Positions 35,997-43,893 of a stretch of 64,000 nucleotides of DNA are shown here, piece by piece. Every line of letters starts with the position of its first letter. Positions within the stretch are counted from its first letter, which is position 1. The DNA is taken from contig CAZTXB010000001.1 of the NCBI GenBank assembly GCA_964617955.1, forward strand, positions 234,423-298,422, in the 5' to 3' direction. The DNA comes from JABWCE01 sp964617955. GTDB taxonomy: Bacteria > Bacteroidota > Bacteroidia > NS11-12g > UBA9320. The position numbers and the translations under genes were made by a program. The notes under the pieces are model-generated. The model saw only the letters and a program-made list of their open reading frames with translations, did no database searches and was not told the DNA's origin.

Positions 35997-37250
35997 TTAC
36001 TTGGAGGATAATTTTTTTTTTAATTCCTCAATTTCTTTGGATTTCGGGAAGTCGGTAACTGCTTGATTGAGCAGTAAGGCCGTAAATCCTGGCGCCTCAT
36101 TTTCTTTGCAAAATTGAATTATTTTTATCCATCGGCCGATTAATTCTTTCTCTGTTGGCGCAACGCCGGCTGTGGCTGCTGAAGTGATGCCAATATAAAG
36201 TTTAGCCAGATAGGCCGCTGCAGCATCGTGGGTATTGGTGTAATAATAATCGCTCATTTTCCAAAGCACATCCTCAGGATAAACCTGCAAGAAAATATCA
36301 ACAGGCCTCAGTACCTCATATTCAGGGTTTGCCGCTTTTACAGTCTTGGATTTTGCGAACCTAAAAACCATAGAGTCCAGTTCAATGGTTGAAGCTCCCC
36401 CAATCATGTTTCGGATGAGGTAAAGACTAATTGCATTTTCTTTCTTAACTAAAAAGGTATCGGTAGGACTGTAAACCAAGGCTTTTCGAACTACCTCCAG
36501 CATCAGTGATGAGGGCTGTTGCTTTAAAATTTGTTCTTTGGCAATAAGGTATTGCGTGTAATTGAGTCTTGCATTCGAATTTCCAAAAAAGATTCTTCCC
36601 CACTCAAGATAAAAATTGGCCGAATCGTATGCCTTTTTTAAGGTGTAAACATCTGCTAAAAAGATAAAAGGATCGATGGAAAACTTATCTGCCGACTCGC
36701 CCTTTTTATGCGCTTCATCGTATCTGTTGATGAGGGCTTTGTAATAAGACTTTGCCTGCGCTGTATCCGTCGACAACTGATAGCACTTGCCAATCATGTA
36801 ATAGGCTGTGATATCCTCGTTCATATTGCATGAAAGCGTGTAGTATTTAATGGCTTTGGGAAATCTGTTGACCTGATATTCACTGTATCCCAATTGGTTA
36901 TTGACCTCAACCATTTCAGCAATTTTATCGTCAAATCTGCCCTCAAACTTGTTTTCTTTGTCCTTCATTTTGGCTTTGAGTATCAGTTTGCAGGCATCTT
37001 TAAACGCATCTGGATTTTTTTTAGCAAAGTACTCATCCTTTGTCAGCTCGAATAAGCTCATGGCATACAAATAATATCCCAGCGGATTCTTTTTGGTTTT
37101 TTCGTGCTCTGTAGCCGCCCTTGACAAATTAAGAGCGCGCTCAAAGTAACCATCAGCCAATGCCTTTTCAGCTCGGTCGAGATTAGCCTGTTGGGCCATG
37201 ATTTGCCCAACCCAAAAAATAAAGAGGTTGATTAAAATTAATTTCCGCAT
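35997..37250 (-). CDS. Exported TPR-repeat protein (N-terminal part of a possible TPR-CAP protein)
   Basis: A 417-aa protein with a signal peptide (1-19, ending QIMAQQ) and helical repeats of TPR type: ALADGYFERALNLSRAA, QLGYSEYQVNRFPKAIKYYTLSCNM, AYYMIGKCYQLSTDTAQAKSYYKALI, FLADVYTLKKAYDSANFYLEWG. It is expected in the periplasm or at the surface as a scaffold; no enzymatic motif. Its last codons run through an A10 tract (36012-36021), after which the frame stops within five codons (LSSK), while the -1 frame stays open into the CAP-domain ORF. In-frame stop at 35997. Cotranscribed with, or fused to, the CAP ORF. Confidence 0.75.
   Translation of the reverse strand: MRKLILINLFIFWVGQIMAQQANLDRAEKALADGYFERALNLSRAATEHEKTKKNPLGYYLYAMSLFELTKDEYFAKKNPDAFKDACKLILKAKMKDKENKFEGRFDDKIAEMVEVNNQLGYSEYQVNRFPKAIKYYTLSCNMNEDITAYYMIGKCYQLSTDTAQAKSYYKALINRYDEAHKKGESADKFSIDPFIFLADVYTLKKAYDSANFYLEWGRIFFGNSNARLNYTQYLIAKEQILKQQPSSLMLEVVRKALVYSPTDTFLVKKENAISLYLIRNMIGGASTIELDSMVFRFAKSKTVKAANPEYEVLRPVDIFLQVYPEDVLWKMSDYYYTNTHDAAAAYLAKLYIGITSAATAGVAPTEKELIGRWIKIIQFCKENEAPGFTALLLNQAVTDFPKSKEIEELKKKLSSK
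36012..36021 (-). other. A10 homopolymer at the TPR/CAP ORF junction (candidate frameshift or slippage site)
   Basis: Ten T on the given strand, so A10 on the coding strand (TTA AAA AAA AAA TTA in the TPR frame). The CAP frame has a TGA just before the run and is open from it onwards. It contains A_AAA_AAA heptamers, and a -1 shift or one extra A would fuse the two reading frames. An indel in the strain or a sequencing error would give the same picture. Confidence 0.6.
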
Positions 37251-37307
37251 TTTGATTTTTCAAACATAGCTTGAAAAATCAAAATTTTCAAACTATTCCC
37301 TTCAATT

Positions 37308-37598
37308 TCAATTTTCTGCTAAAGCCAAACTCCAGGCCTCCGCTTTTGCCCTGAACAAGGCCTTGGCTTTCGACCAGGTCTCCTTAAACAAATCCGAATC
37401 TCTGTATTTATTCAAGGCTTTTTCATCCGACCAAATACTGTAGGTGAACAGAACTGAAGGATCTTTGATATCAGCGAGTAATTGCAATCCCTGGCATCCT
37501 TCGCATTGTTCTATCTTTTCCTTAACCTGCCTAAATAAAATTAGAAAGTTGGCGAGCTCGTCGGCTCTAAACTCCATTTTTACTATTCTCTGTATCAT
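37308..37598 (-). CDS. Antibiotic biosynthesis monooxygenase (ABM/YgiN-like) domain protein
   Basis: A 96-aa dimeric alpha-beta barrel protein of ABM type: IVKMEFRADELANFLILFRQVKEKI, CEGCQGLQLLADIKDPSVLFTYSIWSDEKAL, and a final helix of SKAKALFRAKAEAWSL. Family members act as cofactor-free quinol monooxygenases or haem-related enzymes; the substrate here is not deducible. Starts 1 bp after the stop of the YrdC-family gene, so it is cotranscribed and probably translationally coupled. Confidence 0.85.
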   Translation of the reverse strand: MIQRIVKMEFRADELANFLILFRQVKEKIEQCEGCQGLQLLADIKDPSVLFTYSIWSDEKALNKYRDSDLFKETWSKAKALFRAKAEAWSLALAEN

Positions 37599-37599
37599 G

Positions 37600-38211
37600 T
37601 TAGGGTATTATTCCTTTGCCTTGTCTGAGGATTAGAGGAACCTCCTCGGTGCAATCAATGATGGTAGAGGCCACATTATCCCCTGTTCCGCCATCCACTA
37701 CCAAATCCACGGTCGATTTATAGATTTGTTCTATTTCCTCAGGATTGGTGAGGTACTCCAAAATTTCATCTTCCGAATGTATACTTGTTGCCACTAAGGG
37801 CATTCCCACTTGTTTTATCAAAGCATTTAATATTTCATTCTTAGGGACCCTAATGCCAATGGTCTTTTTATTTTCTCTGAATAATCTCGGCACCTGATGG
37901 CTGGCTTTGAGAATAAAAGTAAATGGCCCCGGAAGAACCTGCTTCATCAGCTTAAAAGTAGGATTCGACAAAGGCAGAGTGTATTCGGCCAGTTGGGTAA
38001 AATCAGAACAGAGTATAGATAAGTTTGCCTTCGTTACTTTTTTACCAATTTTTTTTGCGAGCGACTCTATGCCTTTGTGATTGGATATCAAACATGCCAT
38101 GGCATAAATGGTATCGGTTGGTACAATAACCAAACCCCCATTGAGAAGAACGTATGCCACCTCCTTAATTTGCCTCTCATCAGGATTGTTAGGTCTTATT
38201 TGCAGAAGCAT
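37600..38211 (-). CDS. L-threonylcarbamoyladenylate synthase family protein (Sua5/YciO/YrdC)
   Basis: A 203-aa protein of the YrdC fold that makes threonylcarbamoyl-AMP for the t6A37 modification of ANN-decoding tRNAs, if it is the TsaC/Sua5-type member. GGLVIVPTDTIYAMAC is the conserved nucleotide/threonine-binding start, followed by KKVTKANLSILCSDF, LPGPFTFILKAS, GIRVPKN and PLVATSIHSEDE, and ending DGGTGDNVASTIIDC. YciO is a similar-sized paralogue with weaker activity; size and the SILC motif are closer to YciO/YrdC than to long Sua5. It precedes the ABM gene with a 1-bp gap. Confidence 0.85.
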   Translation of the reverse strand: MLLQIRPNNPDERQIKEVAYVLLNGGLVIVPTDTIYAMACLISNHKGIESLAKKIGKKVTKANLSILCSDFTQLAEYTLPLSNPTFKLMKQVLPGPFTFILKASHQVPRLFRENKKTIGIRVPKNEILNALIKQVGMPLVATSIHSEDEILEYLTNPEEIEQIYKSTVDLVVDGGTGDNVASTIIDCTEEVPLILRQGKGIIP

Positions 38212-38299
38212 TTTTCATACCATTTAATTAATTTTTTTTGACGCAGCACATTCATAATATCCAGATATCCAGCCCCAAAAAACCCTCTTCTTAAATTCA

Positions 38300-39511
38300 T
38301 CAGCTTAAAACCTGTTTTACCAGGTCGGCTGCCTCTTTCAGGGCGATGGCTGATTTAACCTCCAAACCGCTTTCATCAATCAGTTTTTTAGCTTCTTGTG
38401 CATTGGTGCCTTGCAAGCGCACGATGATCGGAACGGGTATGCTGCCTATATTTCTGTAAGCATCCACTACACCCTGGGCTACTCTGTCACAGCGCACGAT
38501 TCCACCAAATATGTTGATCAAGATGGCCTTTACTTTTTCATCTTTTAATATAATTCTCATGGCCTTTTCTACCCTTTCGGCATTGGCTGTACCGCCAACA
38601 TCGAGGAAATTGGCTGGTTCGCCGCCGGAGAGTTTGATAATGTCCATAGTGGCCATGGCCAAACCCGCCCCATTTACCATGCAACCTACATTACCATCCA
38701 GTTGAACGTAGTTGAGATCATGGTTGCTGGCCTCTACTTCGGCCGGATCTTCCTCATCCAAATCTCTCAAAGCTAAAAGGTCGGGATGTCGGTAGAGGGC
38801 ATTATCATCTAAGCCAACCTTTCCATCTACGGCCATAATTCTGTCGTCGCTAGTTTTGAGTACCGGATTTATTTCAAACATTGAAGCATCGATTTCCACG
38901 TAAGCCTTGTATAAATTCATCACAAAACTCACCATTTCCTTATTTGCTTTACCGGTTAATTGTAAATTATAAGCTATTTTTCGAGCCTGAAAGGCTTGCA
39001 AACCTACGAGGGGATCAATTAACTCCTTATGAATTTTTTCGGGTGTGCTGTGGGCTACTTCTTCTATATCAACGCCTCCTTCTGTGGTGTAAATAATGAC
39101 ATTACAGCCTGAAGCACGGTCCAATAAGACACTCATATAGAACTCTTTCGGCTCGGATGCCCCGGGATAATAAACATCCTGAGAGACGAGGACTTTGTTA
39201 ACCCTTTTCCCCTTTGGCCCTGTCTGGAGGGTAACCAGGACATTTCCAAGTAAATTTTTTGCAATTTCGGCCACCTGATCGTGATTTTTTGCCAAGGCCA
39301 CTCCCCTTTGTTCAGTCCCTACTATTTTCCCCTTTCCTCTACCTCCGGCTTGTATCTGAGATTTCAGAACCACCCAATCGGAGTTGAAATTCAATTTCAT
39401 GTTTCTAGCAGCATTAAGGGCTTCTTCAACTGTGGAAGCCACTTCTCCTTCCTGCACGGCCACTCCATATTTTTTTAAAATTTCCTTTGCCTGGTATTCG
39501 TGTATGTTCAT
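38300..39511 (-). CDS. sucC: Succinate-CoA ligase [ADP-forming] subunit beta
   Basis: TCA-cycle enzyme subunit; forms succinate and ATP from succinyl-CoA with SucD (not in window). 403 aa, normal length. MNIHEYQAKEILKKYGVAV is the standard N terminus. The ATP-grasp domain has VLKSQIQAGGRGKG, and the C-terminal domain has NGAGLAMATMDIIKLSGGEPANFLDVGG and INIFGGIVRCD, the family signatures. It lies between purA and the yrdC-type gene on the same strand with gaps under 100 bp. It also connects to phenylacetate degradation through succinyl-CoA. Confidence 0.97.
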   Translation of the reverse strand: MNIHEYQAKEILKKYGVAVQEGEVASTVEEALNAARNMKLNFNSDWVVLKSQIQAGGRGKGKIVGTEQRGVALAKNHDQVAEIAKNLLGNVLVTLQTGPKGKRVNKVLVSQDVYYPGASEPKEFYMSVLLDRASGCNVIIYTTEGGVDIEEVAHSTPEKIHKELIDPLVGLQAFQARKIAYNLQLTGKANKEMVSFVMNLYKAYVEIDASMFEINPVLKTSDDRIMAVDGKVGLDDNALYRHPDLLALRDLDEEDPAEVEASNHDLNYVQLDGNVGCMVNGAGLAMATMDIIKLSGGEPANFLDVGGTANAERVEKAMRIILKDEKVKAILINIFGGIVRCDRVAQGVVDAYRNIGSIPVPIIVRLQGTNAQEAKKLIDESGLEVKSAIALKEAADLVKQVLS

Positions 39512-39576
39512 TTAATTATTGTGATTGCTTACTGATTTATATGTCTATTTTTTATTTGCCGCTTTTAAAATTGCTA

Positions 39577-40848
39577 TCAATTTTCAGCATGAATGGTTTC
39601 CTCTCTGTCGGGGCCCACGGATATGATGCTGATGGCACAACCGGTCCTATCGGAAATTTCACGACAATAGTTTTGAAATGAAGCAGGCAGTTGTGAGAAT
39701 TTTCTCATGGAGGTGAGATCGTCCTGCCAACCTTCAAAACTTTCATAAACCGGCTCGATGTGTGCATCACATATATCGAAAGGGATTTCATTGCTTGTCA
39801 CTCCGTTTACTTTATAGGCCGTGCATACTTTGACGTTATCAAGTCCGCTTAAGACATCGCTCTTCATCATAATTAATTCGTTCACACCATTAATCATAAC
39901 CGAGTAATGCAATGCAGGGAGGTCCAACCATCCTGTTCTGCGTGGCCTTCCGGTGGTTGCTCCAAATTCATTTCCCTGTTGTCTTAATTTCTCACCCATT
40001 TCGTTTTCCAACTCCGATGGGAAAGGACCGCTGCCCACCCTTGTGCAATAGGCTTTAAAAATGCCCATCACCTTGCGTATAGAGCCGGGTGGTATTCCAA
40101 GTCCTATGCAAACACCTCCGGCTGTGGTACTGCTGCTCGTTACAAAAGGATAGGAACCAAAATCTATATCCAACAAGCTTCCCTGTGCCCCTTCGGCTAA
40201 TATTTTCTTGCCCTCTTTCAGAGCTTTGTTCAAATAATATTCGCTGTCGATTAATCGGTAACCTTTAAGAAATTCAAGCGATTTAAAAAAGGGTTTTTCC
40301 AGCTCACTCAGGTCAAAATCTGTGTAGCCGAGATTTTGTATCAGCTTCAGGTGTTTGTTTACCAGTTCGGAATAATGGTTGGCAAAATTCGGGGAAATAA
40401 TATCTCCGATTCTCAGTCCGTTGCGACCGGTTTTATCCATATAGGTGGGCCCTATCCCTCTTAAGGTGCTCCCTATTTTTTTATCTCCCTTTGCGGATTC
40501 ATTGGCGGCATCAAGAATACGGTGTGTCGGCAATATGATATGCGCCTTTTTGGAAATGAGAAGCTTTGACTTCACGTCGACACCTGCCTCTATTAACTTT
40601 TCAATTTCGCCCTGTAGCCTTACCGGATCAGCCACTACCCCATTCCCAATTACATTCATGCATTGATCCCTGAAAATACCGGATGGTATGGTATTGAGAA
40701 CAAATTTATTGCCATTGAAATGAAGCGAATGGCCTGCATTTGGTCCCCCTTGAAATCGCGCCACTATATCATATTGGGGGGTTAAATAATCGGCAATCTT
40801 ACCCTTTCCTTCATCGCCCCATTGAAGGCCAAGCAATACATCTACCAT
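39577..40848 (-). CDS. purA: Adenylosuccinate synthetase
   Basis: First step from IMP to AMP (IMP + aspartate + GTP). 423 aa, a normal bacterial length. The P-loop-like GDEGKGK at 11-17 directly follows LQW, with the catalytic Asp12; PNAGHSLHFNG holds the catalytic His. GSTLRGIGPTYMDKTGRNGLRIGD and GATTGRPRRTGWLD are strong signatures. Start ATG at 40848. It is downstream of fur (109 bp) and upstream of sucC (65 bp). Confidence 0.97.
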   Translation of the reverse strand: MVDVLLGLQWGDEGKGKIADYLTPQYDIVARFQGGPNAGHSLHFNGNKFVLNTIPSGIFRDQCMNVIGNGVVADPVRLQGEIEKLIEAGVDVKSKLLISKKAHIILPTHRILDAANESAKGDKKIGSTLRGIGPTYMDKTGRNGLRIGDIISPNFANHYSELVNKHLKLIQNLGYTDFDLSELEKPFFKSLEFLKGYRLIDSEYYLNKALKEGKKILAEGAQGSLLDIDFGSYPFVTSSSTTAGGVCIGLGIPPGSIRKVMGIFKAYCTRVGSGPFPSELENEMGEKLRQQGNEFGATTGRPRRTGWLDLPALHYSVMINGVNELIMMKSDVLSGLDNVKVCTAYKVNGVTSNEIPFDICDAHIEPVYESFEGWQDDLTSMRKFSQLPASFQNYCREISDRTGCAISIISVGPDREETIHAEN

Positions 40849-40956
40849 TTTATGTTAAATCAATTTTGAATTTGTTAATTATTAATACCAACGACTTGAG
40901 TCCTCTCCTATATTTTTTAAAAGATTGAATGATTTGTTTTTTTTTAGGTTGATGGG

Positions 40957-41445
40957 TCAAGTGGTTACAACATTATCGCAGTTCAAACAAATCCCCTTGT
41001 CATCCACTTTAGGGTTACCGAATAAATTCAGCGAATGATGAATGATTTCAAAATTGAGAAGCTCACCCATCATAATTTCTGTTTGAGCGATTCGGGGGTC
41101 ACAAAATTCACTCACCTTACCACATATGTTACAAATCATGTGGTCGTGCTGCTTATAACCAAAGGCCTGTTCGAATTGAGCGAGGTTTTGCCCGAACTGA
41201 TGTTTCACAACCAAGCCGCATTCCATTAACAAATCCAAGGTATTGTAAACCGTAGCCCGACTTACCTGATAGTTTCTGTTCTTCATTTGGATAAATAAAG
41301 TATCCACGTCGAAGTGGGCTTTTTTGCTGTAAATTTCATCCAAAATGGCATAGCGCTCCGGAGTTTTTCTCTGCTTTTTTTTCTCTAAAAAATCCGTAAA
41401 GATTTTTTTTACCTCATCCTTAACTGAAGTTAAACTGCTATCCAT
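40957..41445 (-). CDS. Fur-family metal-responsive transcriptional regulator
   Basis: A 162-aa repressor of the Fur superfamily. The N-terminal winged helix (about 15-85) includes KTPERYAILDEIYSKKAHFDVDTLF and SRATVYNTLDLLMECGLV. The C-terminal dimerisation domain has two CxxC pairs, CNIC and CLNC, that would hold a structural zinc, plus HDHMIC and HHSLNLFG with metal-site histidines. Whether it senses iron, zinc or peroxide cannot be read from sequence. It follows the rel gene (46-bp gap), with a candidate -7 box TATTTTTG just before its ATG, so it may also have its own promoter. Confidence 0.9.
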   Translation of the reverse strand: MDSSLTSVKDEVKKIFTDFLEKKKQRKTPERYAILDEIYSKKAHFDVDTLFIQMKNRNYQVSRATVYNTLDLLMECGLVVKHQFGQNLAQFEQAFGYKQHDHMICNICGKVSEFCDPRIAQTEIMMGELLNFEIIHHSLNLFGNPKVDDKGICLNCDNVVTT

Positions 41446-41455
41446 GTAAAGGTTT

Positions 41456-41463
41456 CAAAAATA
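41456..41463 (-). promoter_or_regulatory. Candidate -7 box (TATTTTTG) upstream of the Fur-family gene
   Basis: On the minus strand TATTTTTG fits TAnnTTTG and ends 10 nt before the ATG of the Fur-family gene, inside the 46-bp gap after rel. A -33 TTTG at the usual distance is not seen. Such octamers also occur by chance in AT-rich DNA. Confidence 0.3.
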
Positions 41464-41491
41464 GACGCTTTATACTAAATCTCATCATTAA

Positions 41492-43720
41492 TTAATCAAC
41501 ACTTTGGCGTGAAACCTGAATGTAAGGATTGATGGCCTTTATCTTTTCAATCAAAACCTGGAGGTGGGAGGTATCGGTTAAAAAAACCGAAAGTCTTCCT
41601 TCAAATGTTCCATCATGGGATTCGAATGAAATGCTGTTCATGTTCACTTGTAAATCTTTGGAAATGATATCGGTGATGCGACTGACAATGCCTACGTCAT
41701 CGATGCCTGTAATTTTTATCAAGGTTTCAAAAACGTCCCGGTTAAGGAGGTTTTCGCTGGCCCAATGGGCCTTAATAACCCGGTAACCGTATTGACTCAT
41801 AAGCGAAATGGCATTCTTACAATTGGTTCGGTGAATTTTTATCCCTTCGCCAATGGTAATAAACCCCAGGATTTCGTCGCCGGGTATGGGGGTACAACAT
41901 TTGGCAATGCTGTAATCCATTTGAACATTGTCTTCGCCAATAATAATGGATTCGGTAAAATTGATCTCTGATTTCAGCTTGGCATCGGCAGAATGCTTGA
42001 TACTTTGCACCAACTGTTCCCTTTGATGAATCTCGTTATCGTTGATGATTTGCCTGATTTTTAATTTATCCTTACCAAGCAATTCCTTACCTATCAAATA
42101 ATACAAGTCGTAATCGCTTGGCGCTTTAAAATGATGGGTTAAGATGGAGATATTTTCCTTTGAAAACTCCACTTTTTCATTTTTGAATTTTTTCTGGAGA
42201 ATTTCTTTTCCTACTTCTGAAATTTGTCTCTTTTCCTCTTTGAGAATGTGCTTTATGCTCTGTTTAGCTTTACCGGTAACCACATAGTTAAGCCAATCCT
42301 TCGATGGCCTTTGTTTGGCAGAGGTTATAATTTCAACCTGGTCGCCATTTTTTAGCTCGTGGCTAAGGGGCACTATCTTATTGTTAACCTTAGCGCCAAT
42401 GCAACTCGCCCCAATGTCGGAATGTATTTCAAATGCAAAGTCTAAGGCGGTGGCATGAATCGGCAACTTCTTCAATTCACCTTTAGGGGTAAACACAAAT
42501 ACTTCCTCCGAAAGGAAATTGGTATGGAACTCTTCCACAAAATCGAGCGCATTGCTTTCAGGGTTTTCCAGCATTTGCCTGATATTATTCAACCAATTGT
42601 CGTAGCTGCTCACTTCCTTGGCATTTTCCTTGTACTTCCAATGGGCAGCATAACCCTTTTCGGCCAATTCATCCATTCGGGTAGTGCGGATTTGAACCTC
42701 CACAAACCTGCCAAGAGGCCCCATCACTGTAATATGCAGCGATTCATACCCATTCGACTTAGGCGACGATATCCAATCGCGCAGCCTTTCGGTGTTTGGC
42801 TTGTAAATGCTGGTTACCACGCTGTAAGCATTCCAGCAATCGCGTTTTTCATGAATGTAATCGCTTTTGATAATGATTCTCACTGCAAACAGGTCATACA
42901 CTTGATCAAAGCCAACCTGCTGCTTTTTCATTTTGTTGTAAATGGAGTAAATAGATTTCGGGCGGCCTTTGATCTCATACTTAAATCCCAATTCATCCAA
43001 AGAGCCTTTGATGGGCTTAATAAAGGCTTTGATAAACTTGGCTCTTTCCTCCTTTGTTTGACTGAGCTTTTTTGATATTTCCCTGTATTTTTCCGGCTCA
43101 GTATATTTGAGAGACAAATCTTCCAATTCGGTTTTAATGGCATAGATGCCAAGCCTGTGGGCCAGAGGGGCATAGAGGTAGAGCGTTTCCGATGCGATTT
43201 TCAGCTGCGAGTTTCTCCCCATAAACTCCAAGGTTCGCATATTGTGTAAACGATCGCATATTTTTATCAATATCACCCTTACATCGTCGCTCAGGGTGAG
43301 GAGCATTTTTCTGAAATTTTCGGCCTGGGGCGATTTCTTTTCATCGAAGACGCCTGAAATCTTTGTCAAACCATCGATGATGGAGGCGACGGATGGCCCA
43401 AACTTTGTTCTTAAATAATCCAGGTCTACTTCGGTATCTTCCACAACGTCATGCATCAAGGCACAGGCAATGGAAGTGGCGCCCAATCCAATTTCTTCGG
43501 CAGCGATTTGCGCAACGGCCAAGGGGTGAAAAATATAAGGGTCTCCTGATTTTCTGCGCATGTCCTTATGCGCATCCAGCGCCAATTCAAAGGCATCTCT
43601 TATCAGTTGTTTATCGGCCTTAGTCTTTATTCGCTTTGCCGCGCGAAGAAGATGTCTGTAACGCTTAATAATTTCTTTATTTTCAAGCTCCTCAGGGGTT
43701 AATATCAGCTCTTGCGCCAT
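41492..43720 (-). CDS. Bifunctional (p)ppGpp synthetase/hydrolase, Rel/SpoT
   Basis: Stringent-response enzyme, 742 aa from ATG 43720 (the frame is open a further 75 bp but that part is unlike the family). The HD hydrolase domain is intact: HPLAVAQIAAE, ALMHDVVEDTEVD (the HD pair) and ICDRLHNMRTL. The synthetase domain is also intact: GRPKSIYSIYNKMKKQ, YDLFAVRIIIKS, and the catalytic EVQIRT at FVEVQIRTTRMDELAEKGYAAHWKYKE. A TGS domain (VFTPKGELKKLPIHATALDFAFEIH) and C-terminal ACT domain (LIKITGIDDVGIVSRITDII) complete the long RSH architecture. Bacteroidota usually have one such bifunctional protein. First gene of a leftward run including fur and purA. Confidence 0.96.
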   Translation of the reverse strand: MAQELILTPEELENKEIIKRYRHLLRAAKRIKTKADKQLIRDAFELALDAHKDMRRKSGDPYIFHPLAVAQIAAEEIGLGATSIACALMHDVVEDTEVDLDYLRTKFGPSVASIIDGLTKISGVFDEKKSPQAENFRKMLLTLSDDVRVILIKICDRLHNMRTLEFMGRNSQLKIASETLYLYAPLAHRLGIYAIKTELEDLSLKYTEPEKYREISKKLSQTKEERAKFIKAFIKPIKGSLDELGFKYEIKGRPKSIYSIYNKMKKQQVGFDQVYDLFAVRIIIKSDYIHEKRDCWNAYSVVTSIYKPNTERLRDWISSPKSNGYESLHITVMGPLGRFVEVQIRTTRMDELAEKGYAAHWKYKENAKEVSSYDNWLNNIRQMLENPESNALDFVEEFHTNFLSEEVFVFTPKGELKKLPIHATALDFAFEIHSDIGASCIGAKVNNKIVPLSHELKNGDQVEIITSAKQRPSKDWLNYVVTGKAKQSIKHILKEEKRQISEVGKEILQKKFKNEKVEFSKENISILTHHFKAPSDYDLYYLIGKELLGKDKLKIRQIINDNEIHQREQLVQSIKHSADAKLKSEINFTESIIIGEDNVQMDYSIAKCCTPIPGDEILGFITIGEGIKIHRTNCKNAISLMSQYGYRVIKAHWASENLLNRDVFETLIKITGIDDVGIVSRITDIISKDLQVNMNSISFESHDGTFEGRLSVFLTDTSHLQVLIEKIKAINPYIQVSRQSVD

Positions 43721-43861
43721 AGGCTGCAAATTTATGAAATTTGATTGTGCATTGGGTTCTCCTTTAGCCATTTTGTATGCACAAGAAAACCCCAAAGCGT
43801 TAGAATGGTCAATTATTATTCAATTAAAGTCACTTTAAGCGCCGCGAATTCAAAAATTAAT

Positions 43862-43869
43862 TAATTTTG
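43862..43869 (+). promoter_or_regulatory. Candidate -7 box (TAATTTTG) of the metallopeptidase gene
   Basis: Identical to the octamer found before the outer-membrane protein gene at 28094; it ends 24 nt before the ATG at 43894, a plausible promoter-to-start distance. No clear -33 element. Confidence 0.4.
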
Positions 43870-43893
43870 TCTTCCTTAACTGAAACTGAATGT

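Noticed and set aside
42455..43075. 206-aa ORF antisense to rel
   Set aside because: It is a mirror of the strongly conserved Rel frame, with low-complexity composition and no family resemblance.
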